Source of the DNA: Chloroflexota bacterium
GTDB taxonomy: Bacteria > Chloroflexota > Limnocylindria > Limnocylindrales > CSP1-4
Assembly (NCBI GenBank): GCA_017881915.1
Contig: JADGQK010000011.1
Coordinates: 1-50,463 of the forward strand
DNA length: 50,463 bases
Reading direction: 5' to 3'
A program made the position numbers and the translations under genes. Below the pieces are notes generated by a model that did no database searches, was not told the DNA's origin, and saw nothing but the letters and a program-made list of their open reading frames with translations. How positions within the stretch are numbered: position 1 is the first letter of the stretch; each line of letters begins with the position of its first letter. This document shows, piece after piece, positions 1-8,614 of this stretch.

Positions 1-800
1 CGCTGACCGCCGACACCGTCGACGGCAAGCTCTCGGCCATCCCGGAGTCGATGAAGGCAGTCGAGCTGTTCTCCAACAACACGATCCTGACCACGGCGCC
101 GGTCACGACCGACGACTGGAAGGCCGCCGCGAGCAAGCTCGGCTGGGTCTATGGAGCGAACGGCGGCGGCAACTACTACCTGTGGGGCCTGTTCTCCGCG
201 TTCGGCGGCAAGATTCTGGATGACACGGGCAAGTGTGCGGCGACCGCTGGTGGCGTCGCCGATGCCCTCAAGTGGCTGCAGGACATGAAGACCGCCGGCA
301 TGCACTTCTACCAGAACGACGGTGACGCCAAGGCCGACCTCATCTCGGGCAAGATCGGGGGCTTCATCGACGGTCCGTGGCAGTCGGGCGACCTGTCCAA
401 GGCGCTCGGCACCAAGCTTGCCGTAACGGCCGGACCGAGTGGCCCGGGTGGCCCCTGGGCGCCGCTCACCGCTCCGGACGGCTTCTATATCAACGACTCC
501 TCGCCGAACAAGGACCTCGCCGCGCAGTTCGCGCTGCAGTTCCTCCTCCCGGCGAACGAGCAGATCTTCGCGAACGCCGGTCATCTGCCGGCGAACACGA
601 CGCTTCAGCCCACGGATCCCATCGCCCAGAGCTTCGCCGCGCTGATGCCCAAGGGCTTCGCACGACCGACGTCCAAGGCGCTGGCCAATTACTGGGGTAA
701 CTTCGGCAACGCTCTCGTCGCAGTCATCGACAAGGGCACCAACCCGACCGCCGCCGTGGCCACCGCCTGCGCGGCGATGGACAAGGCGAACGGCCTGTAA
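1..800 (+). CDS. ABC sugar-binding lipoprotein/periplasmic protein (MalE-like), C-terminal part
   Basis: This is the C-terminal part of an extracellular solute-binding protein of the maltose/maltodextrin type (family 1). The reading frame is open to the left edge from base 3, so the start and signal peptide lie outside the window; about 265 residues are visible. The visible part has the features of this family: a segment rich in Trp, Tyr and Gly (GANGGGNYYLWGLFSAFGGK), a GKIGGFIDGPWQSGD stretch, and a C-terminal helix pair in which NEQIFANAGHLPAN matches the closing lobe. Two MalFG-type permeases and a secreted amylase follow on the same strand, which supports uptake of alpha-glucan oligosaccharides. 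The exact sugar cannot be read from the sequence. Confidence 0.88.
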   Translation, partial: LTADTVDGKLSAIPESMKAVELFSNNTILTTAPVTTDDWKAAASKLGWVYGANGGGNYYLWGLFSAFGGKILDDTGKCAATAGGVADALKWLQDMKTAGMHFYQNDGDAKADLISGKIGGFIDGPWQSGDLSKALGTKLAVTAGPSGPGGPWAPLTAPDGFYINDSSPNKDLAAQFALQFLLPANEQIFANAGHLPANTTLQPTDPIAQSFAALMPKGFARPTSKALANYWGNFGNALVAVIDKGTNPTAAVATACAAMDKANGL

Positions 801-839
801 ACGAGACGCCGACAGGCGTACTCTCGGAGTAACGCGCTC

Positions 840-865
840 GGGGCGCCGGGTCCACCCGGCGCCCC
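840..865 (+). promoter_or_regulatory. perfect intercistronic hairpin between binding protein and permease genes
   Basis: An 11-base inverted repeat (arms 840-850 and 855-865, all G/C) encloses a 4-base loop. No T run follows, so it is not a classic intrinsic terminator. Strong hairpins between binding-protein and permease genes are known in maltose-type operons, where they protect the upstream mRNA and reduce downstream expression. That role here is inferred from position. Confidence 0.7.
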
Positions 866-890
866 GATCCACATCACGCGGAGGAGGATC

Positions 891-920
891 GTGATGGATG
901 ACAGGGGACTGTCGATATGA
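891..920 (+). other. possible 9-codon leader ORF coupled to the MalF-like start
   Basis: The strongest Shine-Dalgarno in this gap (GGAGGAGG, 881-888) does not serve the permease start, which is 29 bases further on. It sits just before GTG 891/ATG 894, which open a short frame (MMDDRGLSI) ending with TGA at 918-920. That stop overlaps the permease ATG at 917. The permease frame is closed by a stop at 899-901, so 917 is its first ATG. Ribosomes loading at the leader could re-start at 917. This is inference, and the peptide may have no function of its own. Confidence 0.35.
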
Positions 921-1933
921 CCGCGGTCGCCGCCAGTCCTGGGGCACTGCCCCGCCGATCGATGTGGCAGCGGTCCCGGGATAGCCGGACCGCCTACATG
1001 TTCCTCCTGCCCGCGCTGCTGGTGATGGCGATCATCACCTTCTATCCCCTCGTCTTCCAGGTCTGGATGTCGTTCACCGACTACGGCCTGACCAACCTTC
1101 GCTACAACGCGCCCCCCCCGAACTTCGTCGGCCTCCAGAACTACCAGCGGATCCTCGACAACAACATCGTCCTGCCCAACTTCGACTTCGTGCGGATCCT
1201 GGTCTTCAACCTCTTCTGGGCCCTGTCGAACGTGATCATCCATCTCATCCTCGGGGTGGCAGTCGCGCTCATCCTCAACATCAAGGGCCTGAAGTTCCGG
1301 CGGATCTATCGCGCGATCTACATCCTGCCGGTGGTGATCCCACCGATCATCGTGGCCACGGTCTGGCGGAACCTGTTCGATCCCCAGTACGGCGCGATCA
1401 ACCAGATCCTGAGCGGCATCACCGGGATCCTGTTCAAGGCGCCGCCGGTGACGCTCGACTGGTTGAACGAACCGAATCCGATCCTGGCCCTCGGCCCGTT
1501 CATCCTGCCGGTGGCCTACTTCGCGCTTCTCGGGGCAAACGTATGGCTCGGCTGGCCGCTCAACTCGGTCGTCGCAACGGGTGCCCTGCAGAGCATCCCG
1601 AACGACCTGTACGAGGCTGCCGAGATGGATGGTGCGGGTTGGTGGCAGAAGTTCCGGACCGTGACCCTGCCCTTCCTGCGGCCGGCGATGCTGCCCTACG
1701 CGATCTATGGCTTCATCATCACCTTCAACCTGTTCTACCTCTCGTATTTCATGTCGGGCGGAGGGCCGTTCGGACAAACGGAGCTGCTCGTGACGACGGC
1801 CTACCGCCTCGTCTCGGAGCAGCATCTCTACGCGGTCGCAGCAGCGTTCGCAATCTTCGAGTTCTTCATCCTCCTCGGCCTGACCCTCATCACCAATCGA
1901 TTGGGGAAGGCGACGGCCAGCTATGACGCATGA
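917..1933 (+). CDS. carbohydrate ABC transporter permease (MalF-like)
   Basis: An inner-membrane permease of a sugar ABC importer, 338 aa. The N-terminus is cytoplasmic, followed by a hydrophobic segment at about residues 28-46 (MFLLPALLVMAIITFYPLVF) and several more membrane spans. The EAA loop that contacts the ATPase is visible late in the protein (YEAAEMDGAGWWQKFRTVTL, about residues 233-252). The family usually has six or more spans and about 290-330 residues, so the length fits. The start is fixed by a stop immediately upstream in frame. MalG follows after a 42-base gap. No ATPase gene is in this cluster, so a shared MsmK/UgpC-type ATPase encoded elsewhere is likely. Confidence 0.92.
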   Translation: MTAVAASPGALPRRSMWQRSRDSRTAYMFLLPALLVMAIITFYPLVFQVWMSFTDYGLTNLRYNAPPPNFVGLQNYQRILDNNIVLPNFDFVRILVFNLFWALSNVIIHLILGVAVALILNIKGLKFRRIYRAIYILPVVIPPIIVATVWRNLFDPQYGAINQILSGITGILFKAPPVTLDWLNEPNPILALGPFILPVAYFALLGANVWLGWPLNSVVATGALQSIPNDLYEAAEMDGAGWWQKFRTVTLPFLRPAMLPYAIYGFIITFNLFYLSYFMSGGGPFGQTELLVTTAYRLVSEQHLYAVAAAFAIFEFFILLGLTLITNRLGKATASYDA

Positions 1934-1975
1934 CCTCCGCTCAGCTGCCACTCGGTCCACAGAGAGGAGACGGCC

Positions 1976-2908
1976 ATGACGGCTCCGGCGGCCACTGCCC
2001 GGCTGGCGAGCCAGGCGCTCGCCGAGACCCGTACCGGGGGCAAGGGCCACCTCCGCTTCGGACGGCAGCTGGTGCTCCAGCTCGTGTGCATCGCGATCGC
2101 GGTGACGGTCCTCTTCCCGATGGTCTGGATCCTGGCGATGTCCCTGGACCCCCGGAACATCGCCCGCCCGGACTCGCTCTTCCCGCCGGGCGCGTCGCTC
2201 GACGCCTACGCCAAGGTCATCGCACAGCCAACTTTGAATCCCGTGTCGTTCATCCGGCTCGCCCTGAACAGCGTGATCATCGCGATCCTCATTTCAGCGG
2301 CCAGCGTGACGATCGGCGCGTTCGCCGCCTATGCGTTCTCCCGGCTTCGGTTCCGCGGGCGGGAGATCCTGATGATCGCGATCCTGGCCGTGCTCATGCT
2401 CCCGGCCGTGGCCGCCCTCGCCCCTTTGTTTGTCATGCTGGGCAAGTTCCAGTTCGGTACGTTCAACCTGCGCTCGTCACTGTTCGGCGTCGCGCTGGCG
2501 GTGACGGCGAGCCAGCTGCCCTTCGCGATCTGGAACATCAAGGGTTACCTCGACACGATCCCAAGGGAGCTCGAAGAGGCCGCGACGGTCGATGGGGCCA
2601 GTCGCTTCCAGACGTTCCGCCTGGTCATCCTGCCGCTGGCGACCCCGGTCCTGGCCGTTACCGCCTTCTTTGGATTCATCGCGGGCTGGACTGAATTCCA
2701 GTTCTCGTTCCTGTTCCTGATCGGGGACACGAACAGCTGGACGTTGTCGATGGCGCTCAACGGGATGGTCGGGCAGTACGCCGCGAGCACACCCTGGTCG
2801 CAGTTCTCGGCCTTCGCGATCCTCGTTGCCCTGCCGGTGATGGTCGTCTACATCTTCCTGCAGCGCTACATCATTTCCGGCCTGGCGATCGGCGGCGTAA
2901 AGGGCTGA
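1976..2908 (+). CDS. carbohydrate ABC transporter permease (MalG-like)
   Basis: The second permease subunit of the sugar importer, 310 aa, pairing with the MalF-like protein. It has an N-terminal span (about residues 30-52), a central group of spans, and an EAA loop at about residues 194-213 (PRELEEAATVDGASRFQTFR). The C-terminus ends in the short GLAIGGVKG tail common in MalG-type proteins. The ATG at 1976 follows a GAGGAG ribosome-binding site. The stop at 2906-2908 directly abuts the GTG of the amylase gene, so transport and external hydrolysis are probably co-translated. Confidence 0.92.
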   Translation: MTAPAATARLASQALAETRTGGKGHLRFGRQLVLQLVCIAIAVTVLFPMVWILAMSLDPRNIARPDSLFPPGASLDAYAKVIAQPTLNPVSFIRLALNSVIIAILISAASVTIGAFAAYAFSRLRFRGREILMIAILAVLMLPAVAALAPLFVMLGKFQFGTFNLRSSLFGVALAVTASQLPFAIWNIKGYLDTIPRELEEAATVDGASRFQTFRLVILPLATPVLAVTAFFGFIAGWTEFQFSFLFLIGDTNSWTLSMALNGMVGQYAASTPWSQFSAFAILVALPVMVVYIFLQRYIISGLAIGGVKG

Positions 2909-4657
2909 GTGGCGACTGCCCGTCCGTCCGCCCCGCTCGTAGCGCTCGTCGTCCTCGCCCTCGTCGTCGGCGCGTGCGCGCCGGCCGCTTCCGGCCGACC
3001 AACCGCGTCCGCCGGCGGATCGGAGGCAGGATCGGTTCCCGGTGCAAGCCTGGGCGGATCAGCCGGGACAAGCCCCGGACCCGCGGGATCGCCACCGGCC
3101 TGCCCGGCGACGGTCGCCTCCCCGGTCCCGGCCCTCGGCCAGCCCGGCTGGTGGGCGGACCGCGTCTTCTACGAGGCGTTCGTCCGGAGCTTCGCCGATT
3201 CGAACGGCGACGGTACCGGCGACCTCCGGGGTCTGATCTCCCGGCTCGACTATCTCAACGACGGCAACCCGGCAACGCCCTCGGACCTGGGCGTCACCGG
3301 GCTGTGGCTGATGCCGATCCTGCCCTCACCGTCGTATCACGGCTACGACGTGACGGACTACGCGTCCGTCAATACCGACTACGGCTCGCTGTCCGACCTG
3401 CGCGCGCTTGTCAGCGAGGCGCACCGGCGCGGGATCGCGGTGATCCTCGACATGCCCTTCAACCACACCTCGAGCCAGGATCCCTGGTTCGTCGACAGCC
3501 AGAAAGCCGGCTCGGCCCACGCCGACTGGTATGTCTGGTCCGCCACCCCCGGCGGCTCGAACTGGTTTCCCAACGGCAAACGCTTCTACTACGCGGCGTT
3601 CGGGCCGGACCTGCCTGACCTCAACTATCGGGACCCGGCGGTGACCAGCGCGATCGACGCGGTCGCGAAGTTCTGGCTCACCGACGTCGGCGTCGACGGC
3701 TTCCGCCTCGACGCCGCCAAGTACATCGTCGAGGACGGTCCCGTCACCCAGAACACGCCCGAGACGCATGCCTGGCTGCAGGCGTTCCGGAGGACGCTCG
3801 CGACGAGCGATCCGGGCGCGCTTCTCGTGGGCGAGGTCTGGGACACCTCGGCGACGAGCGCGAGCTACGTGCCGAACGACCTGGACATGACCTTTGACTT
3901 CGGGTTGTCGGGGGCGTATGTGGCGGCCGCCAACGGCGGCCAGGCGTGGGGGCTGGCCGGGATCCTCAATCGAGTCGTCTCGCTCTACCCGTCCGACGGC
4001 TTCGGGACATTCCTCACGAACCACGACATGGATCGCCTGGCGACGCAGGTGGCCGGAGATCCAGCCCGGATGCGCCTTGCCGCCGGCCTCCTCCTGACCG
4101 GCCCGGGCGTGCCCTTCATCTACTACGGCGAGGAGATCGGGATGAGCGGCGCGAAGCCGGACGAGCGGATCCGGACGCCGATGCGCTGGGACTCGAGTCC
4201 AGTGGCTGCCGGATTCACGACCGGCACGCCGTGGGAGGCGCTGTCGGCCGACCCCTCGAGCGTCAACGTCGCCGACGAAACGGGCAACGCCACCTCGCTC
4301 CTCAGCCACTATCGGGCGCTCGTTGCCCTCCGGGCGGCCCACCCGGCCCTGAACCGGGGCGAGACCGTCGTAGCCCAGAGCTCGGACGGGGCGGTGCTTG
4401 CGACGATCCGGCGGACTCCAACCGAGACGCTGCTCGTCCTGGCCAACCTCGGAACGGCACCCGTGTCCGGGGAGACGGTCAGCCTTGTGGCCGGCTCACT
4501 GTGCGGGACCCTGAACGCGCGGGTCATCTTCGGTGGGTCCCCGCCGGCCGCCAGCCTGCCTGCACCGATCATCTCCTCGAGCGGCGGGCTCTTGCCCTAT
4601 ACGCCCGTTGCCACCCTCGCGCCCGAGAGTGTCACGGTCATTGCCCTGGGGCCGTAA
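2909..4657 (+). CDS. lipoprotein alpha-amylase / alpha-glucosidase, glycoside hydrolase family 13
   Basis: A secreted, membrane-anchored GH13 enzyme, 582 aa. The N-terminus is a lipoprotein signal with lipobox VVGAC (Cys23), followed by a Gly/Ser/Ala-rich linker to about residue 65. The catalytic barrel has all conserved GH13 regions: DMPFNHT (region I, near residue 181), GFRLDAAKY with nucleophile Asp268, GEVWD with acid/base Glu309, and NHD with Asp373. A small beta domain closes the C-terminus. It starts with GTG directly after the malG-like stop. It probably trims starch or maltodextrin at the cell surface for the adjacent importer. Cleavage pattern (amylase, maltogenic or oligo-1,6-glucosidase) cannot be decided from sequence alone. 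Confidence 0.92.
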   Translation: MATARPSAPLVALVVLALVVGACAPAASGRPTASAGGSEAGSVPGASLGGSAGTSPGPAGSPPACPATVASPVPALGQPGWWADRVFYEAFVRSFADSNGDGTGDLRGLISRLDYLNDGNPATPSDLGVTGLWLMPILPSPSYHGYDVTDYASVNTDYGSLSDLRALVSEAHRRGIAVILDMPFNHTSSQDPWFVDSQKAGSAHADWYVWSATPGGSNWFPNGKRFYYAAFGPDLPDLNYRDPAVTSAIDAVAKFWLTDVGVDGFRLDAAKYIVEDGPVTQNTPETHAWLQAFRRTLATSDPGALLVGEVWDTSATSASYVPNDLDMTFDFGLSGAYVAAANGGQAWGLAGILNRVVSLYPSDGFGTFLTNHDMDRLATQVAGDPARMRLAAGLLLTGPGVPFIYYGEEIGMSGAKPDERIRTPMRWDSSPVAAGFTTGTPWEALSADPSSVNVADETGNATSLLSHYRALVALRAAHPALNRGETVVAQSSDGAVLATIRRTPTETLLVLANLGTAPVSGETVSLVAGSLCGTLNARVIFGGSPPAASLPAPIISSSGGLLPYTPVATLAPESVTVIALGP

Positions 4658-4788
4658 GTGCCACGTCGCAGCGCGGCATCCCGCTGGTTGAGCCGGCGCT
4701 CCTTGACGCCTCGAGGCATGTTGCTTAGCGTCGACGACACGCCGGGCGGCGCAACGGTGAAGGAATCTTGACCCGCCAACCACCCCGG

Positions 4789-4816
4789 TTGAACCGATGC
4801 ACCCCGACGATAGGGA
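4789..4816 (+). promoter_or_regulatory. candidate sigma-70-type promoter before the NEW3/ABC cassette
   Basis: TTGAAC (4789-4794) and TAGGGA (4811-4816) are separated by 16 bases, in the 229-base gap after the amylase gene and about 70 bases before the NEW3 gene start. The -10 match is imperfect, so this is a weak call. Confidence 0.3.
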
Positions 4817-4886
4817 CGAGGATGGGATCGCCCGCGATGGCCAGCCCGTGGCCCGCGTCAGGCGACCGGGAATCGATGAGGGAACG

Positions 4887-6041
4887 ATGACGAGAACGCG
4901 CCTGGCCGCCTTCGTGCTGTCGGCCGGCCTGCTGCTGATCACAGGCCTCGCGCCGGCCACGGCGGTCGCCGCGACGTTCAGCCTGACCACACCCTACCCG
5001 GCCGTCACGATCCAGCCGGGCAACACCGTCACCTTCGCCCTGGACGTGGCGGTACCCGCGCCTGAACGAGTCGGCCTTGCCATCTCGGGCACGCCCAGCG
5101 GCTGGACGGCCAACCTGCGCGGCGGCGGCAACATCGTCAACGCGGTCTTCGCCGGTGGCTCGACAGCCGCCGCGGTTGACCTGTCGGTCAGCGTGCCCCA
5201 GGCCGCGACGGCCGGATCGCAGACCCTGACGGTCACGGCGAGCTCGAAACAGGGGACCCGCACCCTGGCGATCGAGGTCACGGTCCTGGGCGCGACGGGT
5301 GGGGCGATCACCCTGACCAGCGCCTTCCCGCAGCTGTCGGGCGCTCCGTCCAGCACGTTCAGCTACAGCGTGACCCTGGCCAACACGGGGACCCAGAAGC
5401 AGACCTACACCCTGCAGGGACAGGGTCCCGACGGCTGGACCGTTTCCGTCCATCCCTCGAGCAATGCCCAGGCCCTGACCGACACCGTGGATGGCGGCGG
5501 AACCGACACCCTGAGCGTGACCGCCCAGCCGCCCTCGAGCGTGGCGGCCGGTGCGTATCCGCTGCAGGTCACCGCCACGTCGGGTGGCCAGTCGGCCAAC
5601 GCCGCGCTCGAGGCGGACGTCACCGGGACCCCGGCGCTGACCCTCAGCACACCCAACCAGGTCCTCAATGCCCAGGTCACGGCGGGCTCCACCGGGACCG
5701 TCGCCCTGGTCGTCACGAACAGCGGTTCGACCGTCCTCCAGAACGTGGCGATCACGGCCTCGTCGCCGACCGGCTGGACCGCGACCTTCGCCCCGGCCAC
5801 GATCGCGACGATCCAGCCGGGCGCCTCGGCCACGGTCACGGCCACGGTCAAGCCGTCGAGCGACGCGCTTGCCGGCGACTACGACGTCACGTTCACGGCG
5901 GCCGGCGGGAGCGCGACCGCCAACGTCGATATCCGGACCACGGTCCAGACGTCGCCGCTGTGGGGTTTCATCGGGCTGGCCCTGATCGCGTTCGTGATCA
6001 TCGGCCTGGGCTGGGTCTTCCGCCGCTTCGGACGGCGGTAA
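4887..6041 (+). CDS. secreted membrane-anchored protein with NEW3-type (alpha-galactosidase-associated) repeats
   Basis: A 384-aa exported protein. A signal peptide (residues 1 to about 30, ending TAVAA) is followed by three Ig-like repeats of the NPCBM-associated NEW3 type (COG1470). Each repeat carries a 'P.GWTA/V' element: GTPSGWTANL, GPDGWTVSV and SPTGWTATF. A single C-terminal membrane span (GFIGLALIAFVIIGLGWVF) ends in a basic tail, so the repeats should face outward. An in-frame ATG at 4797 exists, but the signal peptide starts at 4887, which also has a TGAGGGA ribosome-binding site. The stop overlaps the ATPase ATG by one base (TAATG). The constant pairing with an ABC exporter suggests a substrate- or wall-binding accessory subunit; no substrate can be named. 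Confidence 0.82.
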   Translation: MTRTRLAAFVLSAGLLLITGLAPATAVAATFSLTTPYPAVTIQPGNTVTFALDVAVPAPERVGLAISGTPSGWTANLRGGGNIVNAVFAGGSTAAAVDLSVSVPQAATAGSQTLTVTASSKQGTRTLAIEVTVLGATGGAITLTSAFPQLSGAPSSTFSYSVTLANTGTQKQTYTLQGQGPDGWTVSVHPSSNAQALTDTVDGGGTDTLSVTAQPPSSVAAGAYPLQVTATSGGQSANAALEADVTGTPALTLSTPNQVLNAQVTAGSTGTVALVVTNSGSTVLQNVAITASSPTGWTATFAPATIATIQPGASATVTATVKPSSDALAGDYDVTFTAAGGSATANVDIRTTVQTSPLWGFIGLALIAFVIIGLGWVFRRFGRR

Positions 6042-7054
6042 TGGTCCGCAAGCGGGCTCGCCGCGGGCGGCCCGTCGGATCCGACGAGGCCGACCATGAC
6101 CTGGCGATCCAGACCCATGGGCTGACGAAGGCCTACGGCGACCTGGTCGCGGTCGATAACCTGAACCTGTCGATTCGGGCAGGGGAGGTGTTCGGCCTGC
6201 TGGGTCCCAACGGAGCCGGCAAGACGACGACGATCCTGATGTTGCTCGGGCTGTCCGAGCCCACCCGCGGCCGGGCCGAGGTCGTCGGCTTCGACCCGAC
6301 ACGGCAGCCCCTCGAGGTCAAGCGCCGGGTGGGCTACCTGCCCGACGACGTGGGCTTCTACGCCGAGCTGACCGGCCGCCAGAACCTGCGCTACACGGCC
6401 GCCCTCAACGGGATCGAGCGGCGGGCAGCGAACGATCGGATCGGGCAGCTCCTCGAACAGGTCGGCCTGGCCGACGCCGCCGACCGGCGGGTCGAGCAGT
6501 ATTCGCGGGGGATGCGCCAGCGCCTCGGCCTGGCCGACGCCATGGTCAAGGATCCTTCGGTCATGATCCTCGACGAGCCGACGGCATCGATCGACCCGGC
6601 CGGCGTGACCGACGTCCTGGCCCTGATCCAGGCCCTCGCCCGCGACAACGGGGTGACCGTCCTCCTGTCGAGCCACCTGCTCCACCAGGTCCACCAGGTC
6701 TGCGACCGCGTCGCGATCTTCAATGCCGGCCGGATCCTGGCCCAGGGCCGGATGGCCCAGCTGGCCGAACAGCTGGCCGGCGATCAACTCGAGCTGGAGG
6801 TGGGCCTCGAGGGCCCGGCCGACCAGGTCGAGGCGGCCCTGCGGGCGGTGACCGGCGTCACCGACGTACGGCGCGATCCCCGCGACCCGAGCCTGTGGCA
6901 TGTCACCGGTCCGCAATCGATCCGCGGCCACCTGGCGGGGGACCTCGCCGCCCGCGGGCTGAGCGTCCGGCACCTGCGTCGGGTTGGCGACGAGTTGGAC
7001 GAGATCTACCAGCGCTATTTCACTCGCGAGGCCGACCGTGGCCACGCCGCCTGA
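6041..7054 (+). CDS. ABC transporter ATP-binding protein (ABC-2 exporter type)
   Basis: The cytoplasmic ATPase of an ABC-2-type exporter, 337 aa. Walker A GPNGAGKTT is at about residues 55-63, the signature is the variant YSRGMRQRL, and Walker B is VMILDEPTAS, followed by an SSHLLHQV H-loop. A C-terminal extension of about 90 residues resembles that of NosF/CcmA-like ATPases. The frame is open upstream to 5960, but the ATG at 6041 overlaps the previous stop and gives a normal N-terminus. The NEW3 protein and permease genes overlap it on both sides, so the three form one transcription and probably assembly unit. Confidence 0.9.
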   Translation: MVRKRARRGRPVGSDEADHDLAIQTHGLTKAYGDLVAVDNLNLSIRAGEVFGLLGPNGAGKTTTILMLLGLSEPTRGRAEVVGFDPTRQPLEVKRRVGYLPDDVGFYAELTGRQNLRYTAALNGIERRAANDRIGQLLEQVGLADAADRRVEQYSRGMRQRLGLADAMVKDPSVMILDEPTASIDPAGVTDVLALIQALARDNGVTVLLSSHLLHQVHQVCDRVAIFNAGRILAQGRMAQLAEQLAGDQLELEVGLEGPADQVEAALRAVTGVTDVRRDPRDPSLWHVTGPQSIRGHLAGDLAARGLSVRHLRRVGDELDEIYQRYFTREADRGHAA

Positions 7055-8063
7055 CGCACTCGTCCTGGTGGATCCCGGCGTCGTTCGCGCGACCCCGTCG
7101 AAGCCCCCGCGATTCGGCTGGCAGGTCGTCGCCAGCAAGGAGTTCAGCGACGGGATCCTGAGCGTGCGCCTGTTCATCCTGATCGCTCTGCTCGGCCTGG
7201 CGGCGATCGGCGCGGTCTACTCCACCGCGTCCTACGTGGGCAACAATGCCCAGCTTGCCACGGGCGCGTCGGGCCTCTTCGTGTTGCTGTTCAGCCACCA
7301 GGCGGCCGGCTCGCAGGTGCCCTCGTTCGCGGCGCTCGTCGGCCTGCTCGGTCCGCTCCTGGGGATCGCCTTCGGGTTCGACGCGATCAACGGCGAGCGT
7401 TCCGAGCGGACCCTGCCCAGGCTGGTTGCCCAGCCGATCCATCGCGATGCCGTGATCATCGGCAAGTTCGCCGCGGGGCTGGCCGTGATCGGGCTGGTGC
7501 TGCTGGCGATCACTCTGATCGTGTCCGGCGTTGCCTTCCTCGTCCTCGGCGTGAGCCCCAGCCCGGACGATCTCGCCCGGCTCGCCGCCTGGTTCGTGGT
7601 GGCCCTGGCCTACCTGGGGTTCTGGCTCGCCTTCGCGATGCTCTGCTCGGTCGTCGTCCGCCGGGCTGCTACCTCGGCCCTCGCCGCGATCGCCCTGTGG
7701 ATCGTCCTGACGATCTTCGCCGCATTGCTCGTGGGCATCGTCGCAAGCTACCTGGCGCCGGTCCCGGCCAACGCCACGGTCGATCAGCAGATTGCCAATA
7801 CCGAGCTCCAGCTCGACCTCGCCCGGGTCTCACCGGGCACGCTCTACTCGGAGGCCGCGGCCTATCTCCTCGATCCCACGGTCCAGACCGTGGGGATCGT
7901 GCCGGTCGCCCAGCAATCGGACAACCGGGCGATCCCATCGATCTTGCCGATCGACCAGAGCCTGCTTCTCGCCTGGCCGCAGGTCGTCGCGCTCGTCGCC
8001 CTGACGGTCGTCTGCTTCGGCCTGGGCTATATCGCGTTCATGCGCCAGGAGGTCAGAGCCTAG
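7038..8063 (+). CDS. ABC-2 family transporter permease (NosY-like)
   Basis: A polytopic membrane permease, 341 aa, partner of the preceding ATPase. A cytoplasmic N-terminus of about 35 residues is followed by about six hydrophobic spans, the first being LFILIALLGLAAIGAVYSTA. A large external loop lies between the first two, and GFDAINGERSERTLPRLVAQPI is the cytoplasmic coupling segment typical of ABC2_membrane_2 proteins. GTG 7038 was chosen because it gives a 17-base overlap with the ATPase gene; an in-frame ATG at 6984 would overlap by 71 bases. The substrate is unknown. Confidence 0.82.
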   Translation: MATPPDALVLVDPGVVRATPSKPPRFGWQVVASKEFSDGILSVRLFILIALLGLAAIGAVYSTASYVGNNAQLATGASGLFVLLFSHQAAGSQVPSFAALVGLLGPLLGIAFGFDAINGERSERTLPRLVAQPIHRDAVIIGKFAAGLAVIGLVLLAITLIVSGVAFLVLGVSPSPDDLARLAAWFVVALAYLGFWLAFAMLCSVVVRRAATSALAAIALWIVLTIFAALLVGIVASYLAPVPANATVDQQIANTELQLDLARVSPGTLYSEAAAYLLDPTVQTVGIVPVAQQSDNRAIPSILPIDQSLLLAWPQVVALVALTVVCFGLGYIAFMRQEVRA

Positions 8064-8614
8064 CTGCGCCCTGAACGGGCTCAGCTTCGGCGAGCAGCGT
8101 CAGGGTCTCGTAAGCCACCGCCTGATCGTCCGGGCCGATGATCGGCCCCACGCCTGCCGGCGCACGTCGCGCCAACGTGGCCCGCGGCCCGATGAAATGC
8201 AAAGGGCCCGCCAGGACGTCGTGCCCGATCGAGATCGTCGGTGCAGCCAACAGATTCCAGTCCGCGGGCGTGACCGTCAGGGGAATGGCTCCAAGAACTG
8301 GGCAGATCTTGCCGAATATTGATCCCCGCGCTAGTAAGCGAGAACCGACGCCCGTTTGAGGCTGCGGTACAGTCCGTCCTCTCCGGCTCGTGCGCAGGAT
8401 GGCGACGTAGGCGACGGATTGCGGGTCCGAATCAGGGGATCCTTCGTATACCAGCGCCCCGGCCAATATCCGGCAAGAATCGCGCCCGACTCCTCGCGCC
8501 GCGAAGGACGCCGCGGAACTGGGGCCGCGTGCGGACCGCCGCGAGCTGGCCGGCGGAAGCAGCGAGCGGGCCGATGCTTCGTTCGGGCAGGCCTGCGGAA
8601 CCGCCGCCAGGCGC
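8064..8614. other. 551-base convergent gap with no confident gene
   Basis: The + strand permease and the - strand SDR gene end facing this gap. A minus-strand frame ending at 8053 reads sensibly for about 85 codons (about 8310 down to 8055) and includes ISIGHDVLAGPLHFIGP and DDQAVAYETLTLLAEAE. It has fewer G/C third positions than neighbouring genes and no credible ATG/GTG start or ribosome-binding site. I read it as a possible gene remnant. The rest (about 8320-8614) shows no coding signal, RNA gene or repeat that I can support. Confidence 0.4.

Noticed and set aside
840-865. Intrinsic terminator after the binding-protein gene
   Set aside because: The stem is perfect but no T run follows and the operon continues. 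A role in mRNA stability or attenuation fits better.
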